Shown here: positions 36,805 to 49,445 of the stretch, in pieces
Layout of the letters: each line of letters opens with the position of its first letter
How positions within the stretch are numbered: the first letter of the stretch is position 1
NCBI GenBank assembly: GCA_019009955.1
Contig: CM032228.1
Coordinates: forward strand, 176,494,001 to 176,558,000
Direction of reading: 5' to 3'
From: Riptortus pedestris
Lineage: Eukaryota; Arthropoda; Insecta; Hemiptera; Alydidae
Length of the DNA: 64,000 nt
Made by a program: the position numbers and the translations under genes
Notes under the pieces: generated by a model
The model's input: only the letters and a program-made list of their open reading frames with translations
Told to the model about the DNA's origin: nothing
Databases searched by the model: none

Positions 36805-37398
36805 CTAGCCAAGGTACCAGACTTCGCTCGGGAAATCATTTGAGACGAAAAGATTTTATTTTGTTTTTGGCAATGCTTTATGTGTACAACTGCTCTTCCC
36901 GTCTAGGCACACTTTTCCCCGTAAGGATCCCCCGTGCGACTTATGGAAAAAAAAATTTAGATTTGAAGAATAAATGAAAATAAGTCTGTAATCATTCCCT
37001 CTCCACTGTTTGACATACCGGGAATAATTCAAATCATAATCATGATTTATTAAAATTAAATATCATCTATAATGTACGTATTTTGTATAGACAATCTAGC
37101 TAATATAGCCGGCAATTCCCGGGAAACCATCGTTGTGATGACTAATGATTGAATTTTTATAGAAAATCGTTGAAAACCCAATTGGAATCGGAATATCACA
37201 ATTTTTCATTTCAGGCCTCCCTCGTAACCCCACTCCTGCCCGTCCCTAGAAATGTTAGTATAGCTTATTATAATAAAGGCGTTAGTGCTAATACGCTTAC
37301 CGAGTTTTATTTAGTTCGGTTGAGTCTTTTGTGACAAATAAAATTGTTGACTCCCGGTATAATTTTTGGCGTATGACGCCTTTATACTTCGGTATACG

Positions 37399-37456
<58 letters not shown>

Positions 37457-37775
37457 AAAGTTACTCTAAATAACAAAATAAACAACTTTTGTTATGTTTA
37501 CATTTGACAAAAAAGCAATAGGAAACGAAATATCGCTATTTTTAATTTCCTCCTGTTCATCTCAGAGAATATTAATATAGCCTAAAGTCTAAGTTGGGTT
37601 AGTAGTATTATACATACCAAGTTTCACAAAATTCGGTTCAGCCGTTTATGCGTGAAAAGGTTACAAACAAACATACACCAAAGAAACAAAATGCAGTTAT
37701 GGTGTCTATGACATGTGAAACGAAATGTTATCATGAAATTTCGAGAAAAAAATCAATGTTCAGATAGAGGTTACA

Positions 37776-37780
<5 letters not shown>
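36805..37780 (-). mobile_element. Family E insertion (two nested copies) in a family A TA tract
   Basis: CTAG at 36805 with a decayed hairpin opens a first, truncated copy. A second CTAG at 37096 with AGCCGGCAATTCCCGGG opens another that carries a monomer (anchor ACTTTTG at 37485), an internal (TA)n at 37398-37452 and the far end (GAACGGC-type motif, then GTTACAAGTTT at 37770-37780). Confidence 0.7.
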
Positions 37781-37848
<68 letters not shown>

Positions 37849-37977
37849 TTTTGAACGGACCTCATTTTCGTCATCTCCTAGGTAGGATCGATGGAGATTT
37901 GAAGAAAAATTTCGAAAATCGCGTCACGAGTACGACCTCAATAGCTGATTCCCCTTAAGGGGAGTCTGCTAAAAGAT
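37781..37977 (-). mobile_element. Family A second half after the family E insertion
   Basis: (TA)n up to about 37846, then TTTTGAACGGACCTCATTTTC through to GCTGATTCCCCTTAAGGGG and AGTCTGCTAAAA. This is the left end of the same minus-strand family A element that begins at 36257. Confidence 0.75.
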
Positions 37978-38627
37978 TCGACCTTACCTCTAAGTTGGTC
38001 ACGTCAGGACAGACAAAAATGGAGATGTACAACACCAAGAAAATGATAACATCAGTACCTTAAAATAATAAGCAGTTCCAGAAGAAGAATAGCCTAATCG
38101 ACTTGCTGTTTATTTAAATATTTGATAAATATTACATGTAACTTCTATATCATAGTTTTCTTGTTCACAACATATTGTTTGAACAACAGACGTATGTTAA
38201 ACAATTTTTTAAAAGAACTAGCATAATTAAGAGATTTCAGGTTCTTTAAATCTTTTTATCAGGAGCTTGATCTCTGTCAGTATTTATCAAAGTTTAAACC
38301 TCTTCCCCCATTTCAAGACAAAAGAAAGGATCTTTAGGTCTCATACAGCTATATTTATTCTTATTATTTTAGAATCGCAGACCTTTCGCCCTGGGCATTA
38401 ACAATGCTAAAATCATACAGGGTAAACATTTTTTTTTAATCTGACAATCATTAAGGCCAATCATAATTCTCTTAGATACATAGAGTTTTAACAAACCTTA
38501 TGAAATTATTCTTCACAGTCACTTTTATACTGCCAAATGAGTCGACATAATAAAAACCTCCTTAATTGAATTTAGCCCAACTAAGCGGTAATTTGTCAAT
38601 ACCTAATAATCTGATAATATCTAATCT
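37978..38627. other. AT-rich stretch left of a Penelope-like relic
   Basis: The segment near 38220-38420 (for example AGAATCGCAGACCTTTCGCC) may belong to the neighbouring Penelope-like element, but I cannot show it. Confidence 0.35.
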
Positions 38628-39413
38628 CTTATCAGGTAGGTTCTGTAACCCTTATTTAGTGCTATGCCATTATAAACTTTGTTCATAAATATATAACAAG
38701 CATAAAGTGTTGTCAGATAACATGAAAAGGTCTTTTAAGGAGTATGATGTTAATAATTTAACCTTTGCTTTTCAATCAAGAAACAAAATAAAGAACACTT
38801 TTTCAAAATCAAAGTACAAAATTGAATTAGCAAAGGAGTAAACTTAGTTTATGAAATTAATTGTCTAAATTGCACCAATAAGTTAAATTGGGGAAACAAA
38901 ACAGTATCTAGAAAAAAGACTATACCAACACAAGAATAATGTAAAAAACAAGGCCAAAAATAAGACTAAGAGTCCCTTGGTGCAGTGCTGTAATATTGTG
39001 GAACACAATTTTGGAATTGAAAAGGTGAAGGTATTACACAAGGAACCAAAGTCTAGTAAGAGGAAAATTCTGGAAGCAATGTACATTTCCAAGACCTGGA
39101 GAATGTGGTCAATTTTAAAATTAACATAAGGAATTTAAATACCTATTATGCTGAAGTGTTAGAAAAATTAAAATAATTCTGGCAAATAAAGGTAAATACA
39201 TTTCAGGGGGGAAATGTAGTTACTATTCTGAAATGATTTAAATGATTTGGCTGTGATAATTTTAAATAACTATTAACCTTTTAATTTTTAAGTTTATGAA
39301 TTTATAATTGCCTAATATAGTCTAGGATTTTATGATTGTTATATATTTATGAGCAAAGTTAATAATGGCACAGCACTAAATGAGGGTTATAGTAACCTAC
39401 CTTTTAAGAGAGA
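38628..39413 (+). mobile_element. Penelope-like element fragment with inverted ends
   Basis: An inverted repeat of about 70 bp (38628-38698 and about 39343-39413, sharing AGGTAGGTT, TTTAGTGCT and TGCCATTAT) brackets a GIY-YIG endonuclease relic. Penelope-like elements carry a C-terminal GIY-YIG domain and often complex or inverted terminal repeats, so this looks like a 5'-truncated copy. No reverse transcriptase part is visible. Confidence 0.6.
38835..39176 (+). pseudogene. GIY-YIG endonuclease domain of a Penelope-like element
   Basis: The + strand reads VYEINCLNC, then after one frameshift (near 38883) IGETKQYLEKRLYQHKNN, then LVQCCNIVEHNFG, VKVLHKEP, and KRKILEAMYISK. After a second frameshift (near 39098) it ends NVVNFKINIRNLNTYY. 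This is the GIY-YIG order: GxY replaced by VYEI with a Cys pair, YIG with the Tyr changed to a stop (TAA at 38884), Arg in EKRL, His in EHNF, the catalytic Glu in ILEA and a closing Asn segment. Two frameshifts and a stop make it a pseudogene. The Cys pair beside VYEI is typical of Penelope-type proteins, which supports that source over other GIY-YIG enzymes. Confidence 0.7.
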
Positions 39414-41846
39414 TGAGGCGTTTATATTGATTTCAAAAAAGTAATTCGTTTATATTGGTTATATCATTGTAATGTGAATCAAAAATGTATTTAGACTAAC
39501 TCTAATGCGTATTTACATAAGTATTAAAATGTTTAAATATGAGAAACGATATTTACTTAAATAATTTTCGATATTGCGACTACCCGGCACTCTACGGACT
39601 ATTTGTGATCCAGAAAACACATCAATAGAATTGAGATATTTTTTTATATATTTCTGAGGATATGAACAGTTTGAACTTGGCTGCTTTATAATTTCCTAGC
39701 ATGGACAAGAGGTCAAAACTAATGTTCGTTAATATTGTTTTGGTGCAAAAAAATGTAACCACCTCATACACAGTTTTATGGCTGACCTGAACATAATTGT
39801 ATCATGCTTTCTACAATGATGCAATCATTCACCACATAAAACCGGCTAGGAGGATTTCAAATAACATTTATATTTGTGAATCACCATCAATCAATCAACA
39901 ATTCCAATGTACAAAAAAGGTTAGTTGAGAATCCGAATACCAAGAGAGGGTTTACTTTGAATGCGAAAAGAAAAATGTATTCGACGTATCGATAAAATGT
40001 AAATAGATTGTTAGTCAATTTTTCTTGACCATCCATCTATTGTATGCACAGGAAGTCCACCTTAGTGTGTGGAAAACAGTAGTAGTATGATGTGTATGCA
40101 TACAGGGATTGGTTTATTGATAATTATTTTAGTTCATATTATGTTTTATAATTTGAACTTTTTGATATGTGATACCAACATGTCTGTGCTGTATATTTAG
40201 GATAAAGAACTTCTCATGTTTATTTTATGTTCATAATATTATTTTCCTGGGTGTTTGCACTCTGCCTCTTCTCTCGCATTGCGAATTTTAGTTTGCTCTC
40301 CGGCTCTCTTCATCACGTACTTCTCAACTACCATATATTTCATCTACTTCGGGGAACCAAGGTTGATATCTCGGTTTCCTGAAATATTCAGCTGCTGTAG
40401 TGTTTTGACTTAACCTCAGATTTTTTGAAGAAAAGAATTATTTTATTGGGTTTATTTTACGTTGGGAATGGTTTACACATTTTTTCTTCAGACAAGATAA
40501 AAGGCTATTACTGTAATCTTTTTCTCACGGGCCAGTTAAATCTATTTATATGCAAATTCTTGTCAGAGTTTAGTAAAAAGTATAAATAATGCAAGAGTAA
40601 ACGTAAGAGTATGGGTATTATGAATGAATCCAAAAAAATTCACTGTTCAAATCTTATGGTATTTATCTCGAATAACAATTCTTGAAAAGCCAAAACAACT
40701 TCTGGACTCCATTAAATTAATTTATTTTTATCCTAATACCTGAATATTAGATCTTTCAGTCGTCTTCGACAAGTTTTTCATTAAAAAAAGGCTCCTTGTT
40801 TCTAGTACATATTTTAATACAGAATTTATGATAGCAGCTTTGTCTCCAGACAGTATGTCGGGCTTAATTAATTTTTTTATTCTGTTTGACGATTATTGCT
40901 TCCTGACCACAACTGCCCAACCGCTTTTTATAAACTATGATACAAAATGCATTCTGCATTGAACCCTTCGAATTAATTACAGCTCCATGGTTTATATTAA
41001 GTAAATATTATTAAATATTTTTTTCGAAACTTTGAATCTATGTGTATTTTACTGACATTAACTTCAGGTTTTAATTTCACTAAACTTCTGGCAAAATAAA
41101 AATATTCAAATGAATGACAATTTCCATTCCAGTCTCATATAAAATAACATACATTAAAATTAAAACGATACAGCTTGGATAATAGTTTATGAATTTTAAT
41201 CTACCTTTTTTTTTTATTATATTTACATAAATATTCAAAGAGCGCTTCAGGAATTACTTGTTCATGGAACTGGTTTATATAGGAACGTTTGAATGGTTTT
41301 AGTTTGATTGATATAAGGGTCATATTTGTATCCATTTTTACCAGTTAAAAGTCCATTATCCATTATAATCGGACATTTTAAATAAAATGTCACTGCTAAC
41401 GGCCACTAACGGTTGGTTATTTGAATTATTGATTGAACTATATGACGTCACTGAAGGGAGCATTCTGGCGGCAGATCTCTGAACACTCTGTAGTTCCGCT
41501 ACCTGCCGTTAGAATGCCTTCCCTACACCTCCATTCAAAGAAAAGAAGCATGAGCTCCAAAATTTATTGAGTAGCTAACTGACATTATTATTGTTTGAAT
41601 TTTCTATATGGGTTCATGATTAAATATATGCATTACACATTAATTAAAATAAGTTTACAAACGATATACTTTTTATTGTGTATCGTTAAGAAAATTTGAT
41701 TATTGAATGACTGAAAAATAAACATTTGTTTCAATAATAAGCCTTTTTAGGGCCTCTCATCAGTTGATTTTACTTGAACAAATTTGAGTGGTTGAAGGGA
41801 CACAATTTAAATAATATTTAGGGCACACCCAAGAGATCAATAGGCT

Positions 41847-41849
<3 letters not shown>
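39414..41849. other. AT-rich stretch, nothing recognised
   Basis: A GC-richer patch at about 41390-41530 contains ACGGCCACTAACGG and CTGCCGTTAG, but no frame or repeat partner is visible. Confidence 0.45.

Positions 41850-41904
<55 letters not shown>
41850..41904. repeat. (TA)n microsatellite at family E boundary
   Basis: The run ends exactly where family E begins (AAAATTGTAACC). Confidence 0.95.
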
Positions 41905-41910
<6 letters not shown>

Positions 41911-42976
41911 GTAACCTCTGTCTGTACATTGATTTTTTTCGCGAAATTTCACGATAACTTTTCGGTTCACATGTCATAGACACCATATCTGCATTTTGTT
42001 TCTTTCGCGTATGTTTGTTTGTTTGTTACCTTTTCACGCATAAACGGCTGAACCGAATTTCATGAAACTTGGTATGTATATTACGACTAACCCAACTTAG
42101 ACTTTAGGCTATATTAATTTTCTCTGAGACGAACAGGAGTGGGGGTTATAAGGAAAGCCTGAAATTAAAAATAGTGATATTTCGTTTTCTATTGGTTTTT
42201 CGGTAAATATGCACATAACAAAAGTTGTTTATTTTGTTATTTAGAGTAACTTTTGTTATATACACTTTTGTCGTATACCGAAGTTTAAATGCGTCCTACG
42301 CTAAAAATTATAGCGGGAGTCAACAATATTATTTGCCAAAAAAGACTCAACCGAACTATATAAAACTCGGTATGTGTATTAGCAGTGAGGCCTTCATTAT
42401 AATAAGCCATACCAACATTTCTATGGACGGGCAGGAGTGGGGGTTATAAGAGAAGCCTGAAATTAAAAATAGCGATATTTCGTTTCCTATTGGTTTTTCC
42501 GCAAATATAAACATAACAAAAGTTGTTTATTTTGTTATTTGGAGTAACTTTTGTTATATACACTTTTGTCGTATACCTATGTATAAATGAGTTATACGTT
42601 AAAACTTTAGCGGGCACTAACGGCTGAACCGAACTTAACAAAACTCGGTATGTCAATTAGCATTAATTCTTCCATGATTATAAGTTAAATTAAAATTTTT
42701 AGGTTCGAACGGGAGTGGGGTTAAAAGGGAGGCCTGAAATAAAAATTCACCATATTTACATGAATAAGAGACGGGAAATATAAAAATATCGGAGACTGCG
42801 AAGCCTTATCGAACAAATAATTCTATTATTAGCAAATCCACGGCAAAGATGGGGATCAATCCTAAACTCTGGGACGGGTAAATGTCAAAATATTGTGCAA
42901 TGTAAAGCCTGCTAAAAAATACCATCACCATTGAGCCTCAAATGAATTCCCGGGCGAAGCCGGGTATCTGAGCTAG
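41905..42976 (+). mobile_element. Family E element, complete copy
   Basis: It starts AAAATTGTAACCTCTGTCTG and continues with a conserved head (CGCGAAATTTCACGATAAC, GTTTGTTTGTTACCTTTTC, CACGCATAAACGGCTGAACC). Tandem monomers follow, marked by CAAAAGT at 42219 and 42517 (298 bp). It ends with the stem CCCGG (42949-42953)/CCGGG (42960-42964), a 6-base loop, then CTAG at 42973-42976 followed by TATATA. A GC hairpin a few bases before a terminal CTRR is the 3' signature of Helitrons, and CTAG fits it; the usual TC 5' end is not present. No protein is encoded. Confidence 0.75.
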
Positions 42977-42985
42977 TATATATAT

Positions 42986-43968
42986 AAAATTGTAACCTCT
43001 GTCTGTACATTGATTTTTTTCGCGAAATTTCACGATAACTTTTCGTTTCACATGTCGTAGACACCATAACTGCATTTTGTTTCTTTGGTGTATGTTTGTT
43101 TGTTTGTTTGTTTATTTGTTTGTTTGTTTGTTTGTTACCTTTTCACGCATAAACGGCTGAACCGAATTTTATGAAACTTGGTATGTATATTACTACTAAC
43201 CCAACTTAGACTTTAGGCTATATTAATATCCTCTGAGACGAACAGGAGTTGGGGTTATAGGGGAAGCCTGAAATTAAAAATAGCGATATTTCGTTTCCTA
43301 TTGGTTTTTCGGCAATTATGCGCATAACAAAAGTTGTTTATTTTGTTATTTGGAGTAACTTTTATTATATTCACTTTTGTCGTATACCGAATTATAAACG
43401 AGATATACGCTAAAACCTATAGCGGAAGTGAACAATTTTATTTGGGACAAAAGACCCAACCGAAATAAATAAAACTCGGTATGCGCATTAGCACTAACGC
43501 TTTCATTATAATAAGCCATACCAACATTTCTAGGGACGGGCAGGATTGGGGGTTGTAAGGGAGGCCTGAATTTAAAAATAGCGATATTTCGTTTCCTATT
43601 GGGGTTTCGGCAAATATGCACATAACAAAAGTTGTTTATTTTGTTATTTAGAGAAATTTGCTCAACAATTCTTTTCAATATGAACTACCGGGTACCTCAC
43701 CTGGAAAAATTAATTTTAATGTATGTTAATATTTTGTCTTCAATAGTTAAAATCTATGCGCAATGCACAGGAAACGGGAAATATGACAAAATGGAGGACA
43801 GTGAAGTCTTACATAAAAAATTAATTTTATTATTAACAAATCCACAGAAACGACGGGTATTAACCCGTATAACACTGGGACGGGTAAATGTTAAAATATT
43901 GTGCAAAGTCAAGCCTTGCCAAAAAAATATCATCACCATTCAGCCTCAAATGAATTCGGGTATCTGAG

Positions 43969-43970
<2 letters not shown>
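42986..43970 (+). mobile_element. Family E element, second tandem copy
   Basis: The same head as the copy at 41905, separated from it by only about nine TA bases. The head contains an expanded (TTTG)n at about 43087-43135. Monomer anchors are at 43328 and 43626 (298 bp). The 3' hairpin is lost (AATTCGGGTATCTGAGCT remains) and the end runs into (TA)n. Confidence 0.75.
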
Positions 43971-44018
<48 letters not shown>

Positions 44019-44314
44019 CGTGGATATGTTTATTTATGGTTTGCAGAGTAAGTGCACTATGCATGCAAATGTAATGTGGGTAATTCAAAGTACATTAATA
44101 TCATCATGCCTTTTATCAAGACCAAAATTAATATTAATTTATTAATTATACAATTTCTTGTATTTCTTTTTTTCTTTGAAAACATCATGGAGCATGCAAT
44201 TCATAATATATATAGTATTCTGTTTCTGAACAATGTTAGAATAAATGTCTCTTTCCCAAGAGAGACGAATCAAATTGGACTCAGATCTCCATAGTATATG
44301 TTCCTGGTCATTTA

Positions 44315-44360
<46 letters not shown>
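43971..44360. other. Spacer between opposed family E copies
   Basis: (TA)n tracts at 43971-44012 and 44318-44360 enclose about 305 bp of unique sequence with no recognisable gene. Confidence 0.6.
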
Positions 44361-44361
<1 letters not shown>

Positions 44362-46013
44362 TAGCACAGATACCCGGCTTCGCCCGGGAATTCATTTGAG
44401 GCTGAATGGTGATGGTATTTTTTTGGCAAGGCTTTAATTTGCACAATATTTTGACATTTACCCGTCCCAGAGTTAAGGGTTAATACCCGTTGTTGGCATT
44501 TGTTAATAATAAAATTAATTTTTTATGTATGTCTTCACTGTCCTACAAATTGTCATATTTCCCGTCTCCTGTGCATTATGCATAGATTTCAGTTATTAAG
44601 GACAAAATATTAACAATGATTTGAATTCATTTTGCCAGGTGAGGTACCTCAGTTCAAATTGGAATGTATTGTTGAGCATATCAATATTTCTACGCAAATT
44701 ACTTTCTCCACACACTGGAGAAATGTATAAAAAAAAAAGTTAATCTAAATAACAAAGTAAACAACTTTTGTTATGTGCATGTTTGTCGAAAAACATATAG
44801 ACAATGAAATATCCCAAATTTTTATTTCAGGCCTCCCTTATAACCCCCACTCCCGTTCTAACCTAAACATTTTAAAAGAGATTATAATCATGGAAGAATT
44901 AATGCTAATTGACATACCGAGTTTTTTTAGTTCGGTTTAATCGTTAGCGCCCAATGAAATAGTTGACTCCCGCTTTAGTTTATAGTGTATATCTCGTTTA
45001 CACTTTGTTAAAAGATAAAAATGAATATGACAAAAGTTACTCTTAATAACAAAATAAACAACTTTTGTTATGTTCATATTTGCCGAAAAACTAATAGAAA
45101 ACGAAATACCGCTATTTTTAAATTCAGGCCTCCCCTACAACCCCCACTCCTGCCCGTCCCTAGAAATGTTGGTATGGCTTGTTATAATGAAAGCGTTAGT
45201 GCTAATATACATACCGAGTTTTATTTATTTCGGTTGAGTCTTTTGTGCCAAATAAAATTGTTGACTCCCGCTATAATTTTTAGCGTATAACGCCTATATA
45301 CTTCGGTATACGACGATAGTGTATATAAAAAAAGTTACTGTAAATAACAAAATAAACAACTTTTGTTATGGGCATATAAGCTGAATAAGCAATAGGAAAC
45401 GAAATATCACTATTTTTAATTTCAGGCCTCCCATATAACCCCCACTCCTGCCCGTCCCTAGAAATGTTAGTATGGCTTATTATAAGGAAATCGTTAGTAT
45501 TAATTCACATACCGTGTTTGGTTTAGTTCAGTTGAGACTTTTGTGCCAAATAAAATTGTGGACTCCCGCTATAGTTTTTAGCGTATAACTCATTTATACT
45601 TCCGTATACGGCAAAAGTGCATATAACAAACGTTACTCTAAATTACAAAATAAACAACTTTTGTTATGTGCATATTTGCTGAAAAAGCAATAGGAAACGA
45701 AATATCGCTATTTTTAATTTCAGGTCTCCCTTATAACCCCCACTCCTGTTCGTCTTAGAGAATATTAATATAGCCTAAAGTCTAAGTTGGGCTAGTAGTA
45801 ACATACATACCTAGTTTCATAAAATTCGGTTCAGCCGTTTATGCGTGAAAAGGTAACAAACAAACAAACAAATAAACAAACAAACAAACAAACAAACAAA
45901 CAAACAGACACCAAAGAAACAAAATGCAGTTATGGTGTCTATGACATGTGAAACGAAAAGCTATCGTGAAATTTCGCGAAAAAAATCAATGTACAGACAG
46001 AGGTTACAATTTT
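44361..46013 (-). mobile_element. Family E element, longest copy with four monomers
   Basis: On the minus strand it ends with the hairpin CCCGGGCGAAGCCGGG and then CTAG (44361-44364). Four monomers are marked by ACTTTTG at 44764, 45061, 45359 and 45657 (297, 298 and 298 bp apart). The far end shows (GTTT)n, the CGCGAAATTTCACGATA head and TTGTAACC up to 46013, then TA. Each monomer holds an internal hairpin of about 12-bp arms (ATAACAAAAGTT with AACTTTTGTTAT). Monomers differ by scattered substitutions. Confidence 0.75.
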
Positions 46014-46229
46014 ATATATATATATATATCTATATATATCTGTGAATTTTCTGGGTTATATGGTATTAATGCACTTCGAGTAGAGGGTGAGGCCGTAGTA
46101 AGCTTCCCACAACCAGCCTGAGTAGTAACCCAGAGTTACTGGGTTGCGATGGTTGTTGTGGATGTTCTAAACGCAGCAAAACATCGGTAAATACCTCTTT
46201 GGGGCCAAGAAGTTTGACCGGTCTCCGAT

Positions 46230-47230
46230 TCATTAGACTTTGATGCGCTTAAAGAATTTGTCGACCGTAAGATGCCTATTAAGAATGCTGGTATGCAGTG
46301 CACCAAATACGGCTGTATGTACAGTGTTGCAGCAGAATAAAAATGACACTTGGAAACCCCTCGGATTTTTCTAAAAAGCAATAACACCTAGAAAAAACTA
46401 CTCCTCTTATGACAGAGAACCTCTGGCTGTATACTGAGTTGAGAACTGAGTCAGAAGGACGACATTTCACGATAATATGGACCGACCATAAGCCGTTAGT
46501 CTTCATGTTAAATCAACACCAGGAAACTGCAACTCATGTAACAGGTGAACAGAGCATTGTAGCTGACGTTTTAATAACAGTAGAATATATATAAATATCA
46601 GAAGGCTTGGTCCATCTCACAAAAGAGCTAAAGAAAGATAAGTTCATTTCATAGCTACTGAAAAATCAATGTCTTTCCTTGAAGTGGGTTCCATTGTTAG
46701 AAGAAGGCGTGACTGTCCGAAACATTAAAGGACGAAATCGTCCATACGAACACAAATGTTTTCGAGACGAAATATTCAGGAACGTTCAGCAGGCTTAGTT
46801 ACACAGGATTTAGCTCTTCTCGTCATCACATTCCGACAAAATCCCTCTGGTCAACATGAATGCTGATACAAGAAGGTGGGCATCTCATGCCAAAGTCCCA
46901 AGATGAATTACCATACTATTACTCCACCTGCATCTGATCGGTTTGAGCACATTCATGTTGAAATTATAGGGCCTTAGCCACCATCCTATGGAAACCATTA
47001 CCTCCTTTCTATGGAGGACCGCTTTACCAGATGGCCCAAACCATAATCACTCAGAAATATTTCCGCAGAACCGGTAGAATCAGCGCTTTGGGACACTTGC
47101 ATCCCTCGATATGGCGTTCAATGCAGAAATACTACAGACCAAGGGACGAAGCTCGAGTCTCAATTATTCCCACAACGCCTCCCGGAAAGAAGACGCTATT
47201 AAATGACGCTCCGCAGCAGGTTCAAATGAC
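46230..47230 (+). pseudogene. Degraded gypsy-type (Ty3) pol: RNase H and integrase remnants
   Basis: Reading the + strand across several frames gives VLQQNKNDTWKPLGFF and YSSYDREPLAVY (46324-46430), then GRHFTIIW-TDHKPLVFMLNQ (about 46468-46515) and VTGEQSIVADVL (46539-46575). These are the RNase H motifs that follow reverse transcriptase in gypsy elements. Further on, SDRFEHIHVEIIGP (46933-46974) and DRFTRWPK (about 47011) match the start of the integrase core, including its first Asp region (here HVEIIGP with the Asp changed to Glu). Stops and frameshifts occur throughout. No LTRs were found, so the relic is old and incomplete. Confidence 0.7.
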
Positions 47231-48373
47231 CAACGACTAGAAACTTGAGTCTGATGTCTAATCAGGCTGCCTGTGCGCATCTGCGCCGTCGTTGGGGTTC
47301 AACCGCCCTACGGCTAACCGATATATTCCTCCTGCAATTTGAGTGAGTAATGCAACCTCCAGCAAAAATATTAGTGTTCCAAACAGTGTTGCTGTGAAAC
47401 AAATCATGGACTTGTTTTACAGTAACAATATAGCACGTAAACATAAGACAAGATAGAAGAAAATACGTCTAACCCCCAACCACAAAAAGACATATTTGAA
47501 AAAGCATATAATCTGAGAAATACCCTTTGATGCTCTTCTCGAATTTGTTAAATCCATTAAACATATTCTTTATTTAAAGCTGAATACTGTTAAAAATGTT
47601 CAAGTATTAAATCGAATTAGAAAATAATTGTATAAAAATCGAACTAATACCAAATAATTAATGATCAGGTACATTGTGTGTTTGACCTGGGTACAAGTTT
47701 CTCATCATATATAATGCATGTCATCCTTTACTAAATTTCAGACTAATAAAAAAGCATGCCAATCAATTAAAAATTTACGTTATATTTTTAGAGCGTTATT
47801 AATATTTGGATGTACACAGGCCTACTGTATACTGATTGATTTGTTCTTCTACCACCCATCTTCACTAAAAAGAAAGGAAGTATTAAGATTGTTGACGATA
47901 TTAATTTATTCTACGTAATTATTAAATTGATAGATGAAATTTGAGTTAATGTTGAAAAGCATGTTTTATATAAGAATAAATGCTTTTTAATAATATCTAA
48001 AGAAATTAATTGACATATTAGTACATATTTTAAAAGAAGTAAAAATATTTAACGTAACCCATTATGTTATGTTAACATTTAATGGAAATAAATGAATTTT
48101 ATTTAATTTGTAGGCAAAGGTTACAATTTATATGTACAACAACACTCACTTTTATACACACACACACACACACACATATGCATACAGGGGTTTGCATACC
48201 ACTCTTTCTTATCAAGAGCTCAGAGAATTTCGAAATGAAATTTTGCATGTCTTAGTTATGTAGAATAAGCTTCCTTTTGGTGGTGAAGGCAAACTTTCTA
48301 AACTTCTGCTGGCATTCTCCAGCGTACCTTCATCTGGAATATCTGATAAGGCATATTTGTCCTCCCGGCCCTC
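47231..48373. other. AT-rich stretch, nothing recognised
   Basis: It includes a (CA)n tract at about 48157-48177. GCAAAGGTTACAATTTATAT at 48115 resembles the end of family E and may be a scrap of it. Confidence 0.4.
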
Positions 48374-48742
48374 GGGGTGGAGGGTTTAGAGAAGGAGAAT
48401 TTCGGAATATCTCCGTTGTTATGCGTCGTATGGAAAAATGGTATAGAATCAATCTTATTGATAAATAATAAATTTGATGTTCTATAAATGTTTTTTATAT
48501 ATATATTTTTTTCGCTAAATTGAATATTAACCAAGATATTTCCATATTGTAATTTTCGGCCATCATTAAACCCCCCCGCTCCTACTCGTGTCATATTAAC
48601 AAAATTTGTTATATAATGAAGCACTTTATTTGAAGCCTAAATATCAATTATTATTTTCATTGAACTTTTACGTTATGAGACAAATGCAAATACGTGAAGC
48701 ACGTTGGTAATCTGCTTAGTTAACTTACCCCTGCGTGGCGGA
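48374..48742 (+). mobile_element. Family A fragment (core to terminal repeat)
   Basis: GGTGGAGGGTTTAGAGAAGG and the TATCTCCGTTGTTATGCGTC core run to GTTGGTAATCTGCTTAG and the decayed stem-loop end ACCCCTGCGTGGCGG. The left end and TA tract are missing. Confidence 0.65.
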
Positions 48743-49440
48743 AATGTTTATAATTACAAACTCAACAAACCCTAGTTACAATAACAAAGCATTATCAGTC
48801 AAATATTATAAATTATTTTGTCAGTAACGTACTTCTTCTAGAGATAATTATTATCTGTTTGAACATGCTTGAATTTGTTTGGTTTCTGACGACCTTTGCG
48901 TAAACCCCTTGGAAAACAAATGTATAGAACAATAACATTTGAGAATTCATTTTCTCATAAAGACCTGTCTTCATAATTTACGTTTTCTCATATGGCCGTG
49001 GAGGCTATCAAATACCTAGTCAAAGTTACAATTTAGATTTTCATCTCAGTAAGTAATAAGTAACCTTCAATATGTGTCAAGGTGTTCTTTAATACACTGC
49101 ATTTTCCCAACTTTAATTTAAAAATAGTAACTAATTATTATTTTTTTCGATTTACGCCTTGAAAGATAAAAATCCAATACTAAACCGTTTTAAAATTCGA
49201 TTTTAAATAAGAATACGTCATTAAAAGTATCCCTTTCCGTATGAATTCGAGATTTAGGTGTGTTGGATTATATCTGGGTAAGGTTAAGTACATTAATTTT
49301 CCACCAAAAGAAAGTTAAATATATAATTTCTGAATGCTTAAAAACTAGCAGTAAGAGGAGGGTGGAAAAGGAGTAAGAAACACCTTGTATACAGATACAT
49401 AGAAAAATCAATGAATAGATAAATTAGACTGACAGGCAGA

Positions 49441-49445
49441 TATAC

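Noticed and set aside
43346..45290. Several 60-110 codon frames with shared peptides
   Set aside because: They are the same family E monomer read in different copies and strands; the shared peptides reflect DNA repeats, not a protein family.
44764..45657. CRISPR-like array
   Set aside because: The regular spacing is a 298-bp tandem repeat with conserved 'spacers', in an animal genome; it is a satellite-like monomer array.
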